DNA of 64,000 bases, taken from Granulicella sp. (GTDB taxonomy: Bacteria > Acidobacteriota > Terriglobia > Terriglobales > Acidobacteriaceae). Made by a program: the position numbers and the translations under genes. The stretch lies in the NCBI GenBank assembly GCA_003132145.1, contig PKWU01000039.1, positions 16,593-80,592 of the forward strand, given 5' to 3'. Below, piece by piece: positions 33,596-41,569 of this stretch (position 1 is its first letter; the number at the start of each line of letters is the position of its first letter). The notes beneath the pieces were generated by a model that saw only the letters and a program-made list of their open reading frames with translations, had not been told where the DNA came from and did not search any database.

Positions 33596-34786
33596 ATGAA
33601 GCGACCGAACGATGCACAGGCGACCGGCGAGGTGGACGATCTGCTGGCCTCCGTTGGCCTGGGCCACGGACGGCGCAAGACGCTCGCCGGCTCCTGGCAG
33701 AATGGGGAGCGGCTGGCGAAGACTACGCGTGCCCGCCAAAATGCGCAGTCTGGACCTGCCGCGGCGCACAGGGGCGAGGGAACGCGGAGCGACAAGGCGG
33801 CGAAGCGAGTCGAACCGGTTCGCGCGCCGGGCTGGCTGCGCTACGCCTGGCTGCGCCACGGTTTCAGCACGCGCGCCACGGGTGTCTCCTCCATCTACGG
33901 TTCGGGTGCAGGCGTTGGCTCGCTCAACCTGGGTTGGACCCAGCAGGACGACCCGGCCAATGTGGCCGAGAACCGTCGCCGATTTATGGCCGCGGTCTTC
34001 AGCCAGCCAATAAACTCTGGCACCCCATCCATTTCCGGGCCATCTGATCCCTGTTCCCTGTTGCCTGATCCCTCTCTCGTGACCCTGCGCCAGTTCCACT
34101 CAGGAATGTTGCGCACCGTAGAGCGCGAAGACCTCGCCCAGCCCGCCCGCCTCCAGACCGCCGACGGGCGCGCCGTACTGCGTGCAGACGGGATGATGAC
34201 CGACGTACCCGGCGTCTTTCTCGGCATTCAGACCGCCGACTGCGTCCCGGTGCTGGTGGCCGACGTGCGCCGGCGCGCTGTGGCGGCCTTCCATGCGGGC
34301 TGGCGCGGCACGCTGGCCCGCATCGTCGAGCGCGGCATCGGCGCCATGCGCCTGCGCTACGGCTCGCGCCCCGAGGACCTGGTGGCCGCCATCGGCCCCT
34401 CCATCGGCCCCTGCTGCTACGCGGTCGGCGAAGAGGTGCGCTTCCAGTTCGAGTCTCAATTTGCCTACGCGCCCGATCTCTTCAGCGAGGTCTTCGACTC
34501 CGACCCCGTGCGCGACAAGTACCCGCTCCTCTTCCTCACCGCGCGCGCGCCGGGCCACAGCAACATCGGCCCACAGATCCATCTCGACCTGTGGCAGGCG
34601 AACCGCCGCCAGTTGCTCGACGCAGGCGTCCCCGCCAGCCGCATCACCGTCGTCGGCGAATGCACCGCCTGCGCCGGCCTGGGGACCGCCGCCGGAAGAA
34701 AGTACTTCTCCCACCGCGCCGAAAGCGGCTTCACCGGCCGAATGATGGCCGTCATCGGCGTGGCAGAGGCAGCAAGCAATAAATAA
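33596..34786 (+). CDS. pgeF: Peptidoglycan editing factor PgeF / polyphenol oxidase (laccase) family
   Basis: 396 residues from ATG 33596. Family features are GFSTRATGVSS, SLNLGWTQQDDPANVAENRRRFM, the metal ligands in QFHSG, GIQTADCVPVLVAD and AAFHAGWRGTLARIV, and GPSIGPCCYAVGEEV. Members of this family (YfiH) have been shown to remove faulty peptidoglycan precursors, and in other bacteria act as oxidases or purine nucleoside enzymes. The first 80 residues are an unusual extension. A coding insertion (GTPSISGPSDPCSLLPDPSL) is built from a partial palindromic repeat plus a period-7 array. It converges on the next gene 13 bp away. Confidence 0.88.
   Translation: MKRPNDAQATGEVDDLLASVGLGHGRRKTLAGSWQNGERLAKTTRARQNAQSGPAAAHRGEGTRSDKAAKRVEPVRAPGWLRYAWLRHGFSTRATGVSSIYGSGAGVGSLNLGWTQQDDPANVAENRRRFMAAVFSQPINSGTPSISGPSDPCSLLPDPSLVTLRQFHSGMLRTVEREDLAQPARLQTADGRAVLRADGMMTDVPGVFLGIQTADCVPVLVADVRRRAVAAFHAGWRGTLARIVERGIGAMRLRYGSRPEDLVAAIGPSIGPCCYAVGEEVRFQFESQFAYAPDLFSEVFDSDPVRDKYPLLFLTARAPGHSNIGPQIHLDLWQANRRQLLDAGVPASRITVVGECTACAGLGTAAGRKYFSHRAESGFTGRMMAVIGVAEAASNK
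34045..34072 (+). repeat. Heptamer array (4 units) inside pgeF
   Basis: Units TGATCCC TGTTCCC TGTTGCC TGATCCC lie in the coding insertion of pgeF, 15 nt after the half-palindrome CACCCCATCCAT. The same unit type recurs at the 5' end of nadA (63959). Confidence 0.75.
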
Positions 34787-34799
34787 GTTTGCGGAACGA

Positions 34800-35828
34800 T
34801 CAGTGCGATGCGGTTGCCGCAGGCGTAGGTACAGGAGCTGCGACCGGAGTGGCCGTAGGATCGTTCTTCGCATGTCTGTGGAAGAGAATCCGAATGATGT
34901 CGGGCGCGAACTCGTACATCTGCCCGCCCAGCGCGCCGAACAGCGTCACCTCGCTGCCGTTCTCCAGCGTCAACCCGATGCCCCGCTGGTTGGCTGGGTA
35001 GTATGCATTGGAGATTGCGCCCGATATGTAGTTGCCCAACACGTTCGATGTATTGAACTGGTTCTTCCCGTTGTCGCCGTGACATTCAACCGTGGATAGC
35101 GCGGCAACCCAGATGCGGCTCTTGATGGAGCCGGTCCCCTTGCGGAAGTAGCGCGGATCCTGATGCAGCAACTGGGGCAGAAGGGCGTTGCCGATCAGCG
35201 CGCCGTTGACATTATCGGCATAGCTGGCGCCGACGCGCTTGAAGTATCCGGTAGGCCCCCAGCCGTAGCCGCTGTTGCTGTCGACCAGTTCGCTGTATCC
35301 TCCGCCGACCACAAACGCCCAGCCGAAGTAGAAAGGATCGATGGTGCTGTGCAGCGCGAGATTCCACTTCTGCTTGCCGGAGAGCGGGGTGGCCTGCCCG
35401 TTCATCACCACATTGAAGTTGGGCACCACGCCCAGCAGACGCTGCTGCTCCTCGGCCTTCAACTCGCGCTCGGACTCGTCGTGCTGTTGCTGCTTCGCAT
35501 CCGTTGGGCCTGGCGTAGCAGCCGGAGGCGTGGAGTTTGGTGCAGGCGCAGAAGCCGGTGCAGTTGCCGACGGAGGAGTCGCGGCCGAAGCAGGCACGCT
35601 CTGCGGCGACGAAGAAGACGTGGATGCAGCCGGAACGCTGTTCTGTGGCTCCGGTGCCTCCGGCAGCGCGAGCGCCGCCGACTCCACCGTCTGCGCGACG
35701 ATGGACAGAGTGGGTTGCACCGCAGCCGTCTGCGTGAGATGTGTCTGTGCCTGCATCGAAGTGGCAAACGAAAGAGCCAGAGCCATAAACGTGGCTGAAA
35801 TAAAAATGGGGGGAAAGAGTGGTCTCAC
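34800..35828 (-). CDS. Exported acidobacterial conserved protein (hypothetical)
   Basis: 342 residues. A signal peptide (FISATFMALALSFATSMQAQ) is followed by about 90 residues rich in Pro, Ala and Ser, then a compact domain starting VVPNFNVVMNGQATPLSGKQKW. It contains DPFYFGWAFVVGGGYSEL, GYFKRVGASYADNVNGALIGNALLP, LLHQDPRYFRKGTGS and ISNAYYPANQRG. I know this pattern as a recurrent acidobacterial family without an assigned role. It may be an outer-membrane or periplasmic protein. The low-complexity linker is probably flexible. Confidence 0.7.
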   Translation of the reverse strand: MRPLFPPIFISATFMALALSFATSMQAQTHLTQTAAVQPTLSIVAQTVESAALALPEAPEPQNSVPAASTSSSSPQSVPASAATPPSATAPASAPAPNSTPPAATPGPTDAKQQQHDESERELKAEEQQRLLGVVPNFNVVMNGQATPLSGKQKWNLALHSTIDPFYFGWAFVVGGGYSELVDSNSGYGWGPTGYFKRVGASYADNVNGALIGNALLPQLLHQDPRYFRKGTGSIKSRIWVAALSTVECHGDNGKNQFNTSNVLGNYISGAISNAYYPANQRGIGLTLENGSEVTLFGALGGQMYEFAPDIIRILFHRHAKNDPTATPVAAPVPTPAATASH

Positions 35829-35967
35829 TTCATTAGTCTATCGCACAGAGCTGCGCACAAACCCTTTGGCAGCAGGCGGCGCAGGGGCCTGCACCTGACT
35901 TGCAACTGGGGATAGAGTCTGTGCGTTCGCGCGCGGTGCGGTAGGCTGGATCGATGAGGACAATGCG

Positions 35968-36621
35968 ATGAAATTCGAGATGGAAAAAACTCCCGCGCGC
36001 CAGATCTACAACCTGCTGATCGGCCTGGTGGCCCCGCGGCCCATCGCCTGGGTCACCAGCATGGATGAAAATGGCCGCCTGAACGCCGCGCCATTCAGCG
36101 CCTACAATTACCTATGCACCGATCCGCCGATCGTCGGCATGGGCGTGATGAACCGCCCCGGCCGCGGCTTCCTCCCCAAGGACACGGCGCGCAACATCCG
36201 CCGCACCGGAGAGTTTGTCATCAACGTGGTGACGGAAGACCTGATCGAGAAGATGAACATCTGCGCCACCGACTTCCCCGCCGAGGTCAGCGAGCTGGAG
36301 ATGGCGGGCCTGACCACCGCGCCCTCGTCGGTCGTCAAAGTCCCGCGCATCGCCGAGGCCCACGCCGCGCTCGAGTGTAAGGAGTTCACCACCATGGAGA
36401 TCGGCCGCTCGCGCATCGTTCTGGGTCGCGTCGTCGCCATGTTCGTCGAAGACCAATTCATCGTGCCGGAGCAGAACGGCGCCGGCCCCTACATCAGGTC
36501 CGAAGAGCTGCACGCCATGGGCCGCATGAACGGCCTCGGCAGCTATGTCAAGACGCGCGACGCCTTCGTCACCGTCCCCCGCATCTCGTTCGAAGACTGG
36601 GAGAAGGGCAAGCGCTCATAA
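35968..36621 (+). CDS. Flavin reductase-like, FMN-binding split-barrel protein
   Basis: 217 residues. The flavin reductase-like fold is shown by YNLLIGLVAPRPIAWVTSMDENGRLNAAPFSAYNYLCTDPPIVGMGV, then KDTARNIRRTGEFVINVVTEDL and FVEDQFI. It likely binds FMN and uses NAD(P)H. Some relatives reduce flavin for monooxygenases, others act on unrelated substrates, so the partner is unknown. A TAGGCT box lies 20 nt upstream. The stop codon lies inside an 18-bp tandem repeat. Confidence 0.85.
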   Translation: MKFEMEKTPARQIYNLLIGLVAPRPIAWVTSMDENGRLNAAPFSAYNYLCTDPPIVGMGVMNRPGRGFLPKDTARNIRRTGEFVINVVTEDLIEKMNICATDFPAEVSELEMAGLTTAPSSVVKVPRIAEAHAALECKEFTTMEIGRSRIVLGRVVAMFVEDQFIVPEQNGAGPYIRSEELHAMGRMNGLGSYVKTRDAFVTVPRISFEDWEKGKRS

Positions 36622-36671
36622 ACCATCATCCTCAAATAAACCGTGAACCTCCAATAAACCGTCATTCTGGC
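36618..36671 (+). repeat. 18-bp tandem repeat, 3 units, over the flavin reductase stop codon
   Basis: Three units begin with ATAAACC at 36618, 36636 and 36654 (period 18). The rest of each unit is diverged (ATCATCCTCAA, GTGAACCTCCA, GTCATTCTGGC). The third merges into a TCATTCTG palindromic repeat. Confidence 0.6.
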
Positions 36672-36702
36672 GCAGCCAGAATCTCTGTATTTTCTTTTGC
36701 CT
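36661..36702 (+). repeat. TCATTCTG palindromic repeat, minimal form
   Basis: GTCATTCTGGCGCAGCCAGA is followed by ATCTCTGTATTTTCTTTTGC. This is the outer frame of the family at 8272, 22918 and 62651, with only a tiny centre (GCGC). It lies between the convergent flavin reductase and mlaF genes, where it may serve as a bidirectional stop. Confidence 0.6.
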
Positions 36703-36717
36703 GTTCTCGCTTCGCTG

Positions 36718-37584
36718 CTATTCCAGATAGCGCTTGACCCACGGATCGTCGGAGCGCACCAGCTCCTCGGTCGTTCCGTGGAAGACAATCTTCCCCTCGT
36801 TGAGCAGAAGAAACTTCGTGCCTTCATCGATGCCCCCGTCCGCACCGTCCTTGGGCAGGAGCTTCATGCCGCCAGTCGCTGGATCGAAGCGGTGGGTGGC
36901 AAGGATGAACGCGTCCTGCAGGCGGTGCGTCACCACCAGCGAGGTGGTATGCCAGACGTCGCGCTGCTTCATCACCAGCTCGATAATGGTGGTCGATGTG
37001 ATGGGGTCGAGCCCGCCGGTGGGCGAGTCGTAGAGGATCAAATCGGGATGGCTGATGATCGCGCGAGCAATCGAGACGCGCCGCCGCATCCCGCCCGAAA
37101 GCTCAGACGGAAACTTGTCAATCGCCGCCTCCAGCTCGACGAACTTCAGCGCCTCCACCACGCGCGTGTGCGCCTCGGCCTCCGGTACGCGCTCCTCGTG
37201 CAGCCGGTACGCCACGTTGTCCTCGACGTTGAGCGAGTCGAACAGCGCCGACTCCTGAAAGACCATGCCGATGCGCGCGCGCAACGCGTAGACCTCTCGC
37301 CGCCGCAGTTTGTCGATCTCCTCGCCGAAGACGCGAATCGTGCCCGAATCAGGCTTGAGCAGGCCATTCGCCAGCTTCAGCAGCACCGACTTGCCGCATC
37401 CCGCCGGGCCAAGCAGCACCAGCGTCTGTCCGCGCTCCACCGAGAAAGAGACCTCCTGCAACACCGGCTTGCCGTCGAAGGCAATCGACACATCCTCGAA
37501 CTGCACCACGGCACTCCCGTCGCCGGCCGCGCCGGCGGTTGCCGTGCTGGAACTACTGCCCGGGTTGGCGTGGTCTTCAGGCAT
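36718..37584 (-). CDS. mlaF: ABC transporter ATP-binding protein, MlaF-like
   Basis: With ATG 37584 the product has 288 residues. The track ORF of 584 codons continues antisense-free into mlaE and is not real. Motifs: Walker A LLGPAGCGKSVLLK, Q-loop MVFQESALFDSLNVEDNVAY, signature LSGGMRRRVSIARA, Walker B LILYDSPTGGLDP. The FQESALFDSL and DSPTGGLDP forms are typical of MlaF, which with MlaE moves phospholipids between membranes to keep the outer leaflet asymmetric. mlaE lies 8 bp upstream. mlaD, mlaB and mlaC are not in the window. Confidence 0.9.
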   Translation of the reverse strand: MPEDHANPGSSSSTATAGAAGDGSAVVQFEDVSIAFDGKPVLQEVSFSVERGQTLVLLGPAGCGKSVLLKLANGLLKPDSGTIRVFGEEIDKLRRREVYALRARIGMVFQESALFDSLNVEDNVAYRLHEERVPEAEAHTRVVEALKFVELEAAIDKFPSELSGGMRRRVSIARAIISHPDLILYDSPTGGLDPITSTTIIELVMKQRDVWHTTSLVVTHRLQDAFILATHRFDPATGGMKLLPKDGADGGIDEGTKFLLLNEGKIVFHGTTEELVRSDDPWVKRYLE

Positions 37585-37592
37585 GGGCGCTC

Positions 37593-38372
37593 TCAACTGC
37601 CGAAGATGCCGATCATCAGGCGGGTAACGATGAAGTCGACGATGATGATGAACACCGACGAGACGACCACCGCCTGGGTCGTCGCGCGTCCCACGCCCTG
37701 CGTCCCGCCCGTGGTCCTCATGCCGAAGAAGCAGCCCACGGTGGCGATGATGAACCCGGAGAAGATTGGCTTGGTCAGTCCCTGCACGATGTCGCCATGC
37801 ACCAGGCTGCTGTAGGAGCTGTGCAGATAGGAGCTGGCGTTCAGCCCCAGCATGTTGACCGCCACCAGCGTTCCGCCCACAATTCCAGAGAAATCGGCGA
37901 TGATGGTCAGGAAGAAGAGCATGAAGACGGTGGCGATCAGGCGCGGCGTCACCAGCTTGCGGATGGGATCGGTCCCCAGCGCGCGCATGGCGTCGATCTG
38001 CTCGGTCACCTTCATCGAGCCCAGCTCCGACGCCATGCCCGCCGCGTTGCGCCCGCTGACCATCAGCCCGGTCAGCACCGGCCCAAGCTCCTTCACCATG
38101 GAGAGCGCGACCAGCGATCCGGTCATGCTGACCGCGCCAAACTCCTTCAGCGCGGTCACCGATTGCAGCGCCAGAACGCATCCGGTGAAGAACCCGCTCA
38201 TGATGATGATCGGCATCGAGCCGGCGCCGATCGAGTCCATCTGGGTGAAGATGTCGCCCCAGTAGAGCGGGCGCGAGAAGATGTCGGCAATCGCCCTGCC
38301 CGACAGGATCGAGTACTCCTGCACGGCGGCGACCTGCTTCTTGATGAAAACCTCTGGCGACAGGATGGGCAT
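37593..38372 (-). CDS. mlaE: MlaE family ABC permease
   Basis: 259 residues, about five membrane segments. The MlaE core is clear: SMPIIIMSGFFTGCVLALQ, ELGPVLTGLMVSGRNAAGMASELGSMKVTEQIDAMRALGTDP, LVTPRLIATVFMLFFLTIIADFSGIVGG and GCFFGMRTTGGTQGVGRATTQAVV. It forms the membrane part of the lipid transporter with the MlaF ATPase immediately downstream. Confidence 0.92.
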   Translation of the reverse strand: MPILSPEVFIKKQVAAVQEYSILSGRAIADIFSRPLYWGDIFTQMDSIGAGSMPIIIMSGFFTGCVLALQSVTALKEFGAVSMTGSLVALSMVKELGPVLTGLMVSGRNAAGMASELGSMKVTEQIDAMRALGTDPIRKLVTPRLIATVFMLFFLTIIADFSGIVGGTLVAVNMLGLNASSYLHSSYSSLVHGDIVQGLTKPIFSGFIIATVGCFFGMRTTGGTQGVGRATTQAVVVSSVFIIIVDFIVTRLMIGIFGS

Positions 38373-38517
38373 ATCTTCTGTGGCTCAGACTATCAGATGC
38401 ACGAGTCACCCCGCTAAGCGATTGCTTCTCCCGTGAGTCGCTCAAGCCGGAGACCACACCGTTGCTCCCCACTCGTCTGCATGGCTACAAAGCGGTTGAA
38501 GGTGAGAAGATGGAGGG

Positions 38518-39609
38518 ATGATTGCTGAGGGCACGGCGCGGACGATGTTGGCTGCGGTGTTGTATGGCAGCGAGGACCTGCGCATGGAGCGGATTCCCAT
38601 ACCGGGAATCGGCGCGGGCGAACTCCTCCTGCGCGTGGGTGCGGCTCTCACCTGCGGCACCGATCTCAAGGTCTACCGCCGCGGCTACCACGCCATGATG
38701 CTGAAGCCGCCGGTGGTCTTCGGCCACGAGCTGGCCGGAGTTGTGGCCGAGGTGGGCGAAGGAGTGACGAAGTTCCGCGTGGGCGACCGCGTGCTGCCGC
38801 TCAACTCCGCCCCCTGCGACAACTGTTTCTTCTGCCGTCACGCTCAGCAGAACCTCTGCGAGAATCTGCTCTTCAACAACGGCGCCTACGCCGAGTACAT
38901 GCGCATCCCGGCGCGCATCGTGGAGAAGAACACGCTGCTTGTGCCGGACAATGTGCCGTTGCAACACGCCGCGCTCACCGAGCCGCTGGCCTGCGTCATC
39001 CTCGGCCTGGAGGCTTCGGGCGCGCGCGCCGGCGACACCATGGTCGTCATCGGGGCCGGACCCATCGGGTTGATGTTTATCCACGCGGCCCAACTGAGCG
39101 GCGTGCGCGTCATCGCGGTGGTCAAGCGCGAGGACCAGATCGCCGCCGCGCAACACTTCGGCGCAACCGATGTGGTGCAGATCACAGCAGGCGTAGACAC
39201 CGTGGCCGCGGTGCGCGCGCTCACCGGCAACGCGCGTGGCGCGGACGTCGTCATCGAGGCCGTGGCCCGGCCCGCCACATGGGAGCAGGCCGTCGGCATG
39301 GTGCGCAAGGGTGGACTGGTCAACTTCTTCGGCGGCCCGCCCAGCGGCACCGTCGTCGGCCTCGACACCAACCGCCTGCACTACGGCGACATCACGCTGA
39401 AGGCGACCTTCCACCTGACGCCGGAGACCGCGCGCACGGCCTTTGGGCTGATCGCCAGCGGGCAGTTCAAATCCGCCGAGTTCATCACGCGCACGGCAAC
39501 TCTGAATGATGTGCCCGCCGTCTTCAAGCGCATGATGACGCGCAGCAGCGACAACCTGCACGACATCAAGACCGCCATCCTTCCCAATGGCGGCGGGACC
39601 GGGCAATGA
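38518..39609 (+). CDS. Zinc-dependent alcohol dehydrogenase (hopanoid-cluster associated)
   Basis: 363 residues, medium-chain dehydrogenase. The catalytic zinc ligands are in LTCGTDLKVYRRGYH and VFGHELAGVV. The structural zinc site is CDNCFFCRHAQQNLC, and the cofactor loop is VVIGAGPIGLMFIHAA. It resembles sorbitol/threonine dehydrogenases. The stop overlaps the hpnC start by 4 nt (ATGA), so it is translated with the squalene genes. Such a dehydrogenase is a usual first member of the acidobacterial hpn cluster, but its substrate is not established. Confidence 0.85.
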   Translation: MIAEGTARTMLAAVLYGSEDLRMERIPIPGIGAGELLLRVGAALTCGTDLKVYRRGYHAMMLKPPVVFGHELAGVVAEVGEGVTKFRVGDRVLPLNSAPCDNCFFCRHAQQNLCENLLFNNGAYAEYMRIPARIVEKNTLLVPDNVPLQHAALTEPLACVILGLEASGARAGDTMVVIGAGPIGLMFIHAAQLSGVRVIAVVKREDQIAAAQHFGATDVVQITAGVDTVAAVRALTGNARGADVVIEAVARPATWEQAVGMVRKGGLVNFFGGPPSGTVVGLDTNRLHYGDITLKATFHLTPETARTAFGLIASGQFKSAEFITRTATLNDVPAVFKRMMTRSSDNLHDIKTAILPNGGGTGQ

Positions 39610-40580
39610 GCGAGTGGATGGAGGCGACCGGCGACGCCCACGCCTGCGACTCGCTCGAAGGCGCGCCAGCCGGCTACTGGACGCCGCAGGACCGGCCCAC
39701 GCTGGACCAGGCGCGCGCCTGGTGCCACCAGCTTGCCACCTCGCACTACGAGAACTTCCACGTCGCCACCTTCTTCCTGCCTCGTCTCATGCGTCCGCAC
39801 TTCGAGGGCCTCTACGCCTTCTGCCGCGTCTCGGACGACCTCGGCGATGAGGTCGGCGACACCGCAACCGCCCTTCGCCTGCTCAACACATGGGGCGCAA
39901 TGCTCGACCAGTGCTACGACGCGCCTGCTCAGTCGCGCCATCCCGTCTTCGTCGCATTGCGCGAGACCATCGTCGCCTGCGATCTGCCGCGCACCCTCTT
40001 TCACGATCTGCTGCGCGCATTTAAGCAGGACCAGATCAAGACCCGCTACGACACGTGGGACGAGGCCGTGGACTACTCGCGCTACTCGGCCAACCCCGTC
40101 GGCCGCCTGGTGCTGATGGTCTGCGGCTACCGCGACGGGCCGCGCGCGCTGCTCTCCGACAAAATCTGCACCGCGCTGCAACTGGCCAACTTCTGGCAGG
40201 ATGCGGTGCGCGACTCAGAGATTGGGCGCAGGTATATTCCCACCGAATACATGCTGCGCTTCGGCGTGGCCGAGGGCCAGATCGAAGGCCGCGTCTTCAC
40301 CCCGGAGTTCGCCGCCATGATGCGCGCGCTGGTTGACCGCACCCGCGCGATGCTGCACCAGGGCGCCGCGCTCAGCATCACCGTGGACGACGAGCTGCGC
40401 GTCACCCTCGACCTCTTCCGCAAGGGCGGCGAGGCGGTCCTCGACGGCATTGCCGCGCAGCACTACGACGTGCTGCGCGGACGGCCCGTGGTGACGCGGC
40501 GCAAGAAATTAATGCTGCTCTTCGGCGCGTTGCTGGACAAACTGCGAACGCGCCGCACGGATGGGGTCCGGGCAACATGA
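39606..40580 (+). CDS. hpnC: Squalene synthase HpnC (hydroxysqualene synthase)
   Basis: 324 residues of the squalene/phytoene synthase fold. The first aspartate-rich motif is SDDLGDEVGD at about residues 76-85, and the second is NFWQDAVRDSEIGRRYIP. In the HpnCDE route HpnD makes presqualene diphosphate, HpnC converts it to hydroxysqualene, and HpnE reduces it to squalene, the precursor of hopanoids. The call of HpnC rather than HpnD rests on the order and the NFWQD form of the second motif. It overlaps both neighbours by 4 nt. Confidence 0.9.
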   Translation: MSEWMEATGDAHACDSLEGAPAGYWTPQDRPTLDQARAWCHQLATSHYENFHVATFFLPRLMRPHFEGLYAFCRVSDDLGDEVGDTATALRLLNTWGAMLDQCYDAPAQSRHPVFVALRETIVACDLPRTLFHDLLRAFKQDQIKTRYDTWDEAVDYSRYSANPVGRLVLMVCGYRDGPRALLSDKICTALQLANFWQDAVRDSEIGRRYIPTEYMLRFGVAEGQIEGRVFTPEFAAMMRALVDRTRAMLHQGAALSITVDDELRVTLDLFRKGGEAVLDGIAAQHYDVLRGRPVVTRRKKLMLLFGALLDKLRTRRTDGVRAT

Positions 40581-41569
40581 GCGATGCGGGCGATCTGCGC
40601 GAGGTTGGCAGCGTGATGGCAGCGGACGGCAGCAACGTGGATGCGCGGACGGCCGCGGCCTACGCCTTCTGCCGTGCCATCGCCCGCCGCGAGGCGAAGA
40701 ACTTCTACTGGGCCTTTCGCGTCCTGCCGCGGCCCAAAAGCGACGCAATGTGCGCCGTCTACGCCTTCATGCGCCGCGCCGACGACATCAGTGACGACGA
40801 ATCGAAGCCCATCGAAGCCCGCCGCGAAGAGATGAAGTCGTGGCTCGAAGCATGGCGCGCGTCGAGAATCTCCGCCTTGAATCAATCCTCGCCCAACACA
40901 AATGAAGACCCCGTCTTCCTCGCGCTCAGCCACACGCAACGAGCCTTCGGAATTCCAGACGAGCTGCTGGAAGAGTTAGTCGCCGGAACCACGATGGACC
41001 TTGAACCTCGAACCTCTGCCCTCGAACCGATTCAGACCTACGCCACCTTCGACGACCTCTACCGCTACTGCTATCTGGTCGCATCGGTTGTCGGCCTGGT
41101 CTGCATCCGGATCTTCGGATACAGCGACGCGCGCGCGGAAATATTCGCCGAAGAGACGGGCGTCGCCCTTCAGCTGACCAACATTCTGCGCGACGTGAAG
41201 GAGGACGTGGATCGGGGCCGCGTCTATCTCCCACTCGATCTGCTCGACGAGTTCGGCGAGTCGCTCGACGAGCTGCGTAGCCTCGCCGCCGGCCGCTCCA
41301 TGACGGAGCGCGAGCGCTCCATGTTGGCGACGCTTGCCATCCGCGCCGAGAAGTACTATCTCGCCGCCGGCAAGCTCACTCCGCTGATCGACCGCGACAG
41401 CCGAGCCGCATTGTGGGTTCTGGTCACCATCTATCACCGCCTGCTCGCCCGCATCGCGCATCGCAAGATGAATGTCTTCGGCGAGCGCATCGCCCTCTCC
41501 ACCGCCGAGAAGCTTGCCGTCCTTCTCCGTGGAGCTACAATGGCCGCATGGAACCGCGTGACAGAGTGA
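40577..41569 (+). CDS. hpnD: Presqualene diphosphate synthase HpnD
   Basis: 330 residues. The first motif is RRADDISDDE, the second NILRDVKEDVDRGRVYLPLD, and YCYLVASVVGLVCIRIFGY lies between. It condenses two farnesyl diphosphates. Two short segments look inserted: SRISALNQSSPNTNEDP at about residues 97-113, and EPRTSALEPI after TTMDL, the second encoded by a period-7 array. It starts within the hpnC stop and runs 22 bp into hpnE. Confidence 0.9.
   Translation: MSDAGDLREVGSVMAADGSNVDARTAAAYAFCRAIARREAKNFYWAFRVLPRPKSDAMCAVYAFMRRADDISDDESKPIEARREEMKSWLEAWRASRISALNQSSPNTNEDPVFLALSHTQRAFGIPDELLEELVAGTTMDLEPRTSALEPIQTYATFDDLYRYCYLVASVVGLVCIRIFGYSDARAEIFAEETGVALQLTNILRDVKEDVDRGRVYLPLDLLDEFGESLDELRSLAAGRSMTERERSMLATLAIRAEKYYLAAGKLTPLIDRDSRAALWVLVTIYHRLLARIAHRKMNVFGERIALSTAEKLAVLLRGATMAAWNRVTE
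41000..41027 (+). repeat. Heptamer array (4 units) inside hpnD
   Basis: Units CTTGAAC CTCGAAC CTCTGCC CTCGAAC encode the extra residues LEPRTSALEP between two conserved helices of the synthase fold. Confidence 0.7.

Noticed and set aside
37585-38472. N-terminal half of the 584-codon ORF over mlaF and mlaE
   Set aside because: mlaE is encoded in another frame of the same strand (37593-38372) with clear motifs. The extension of mlaF is spurious.
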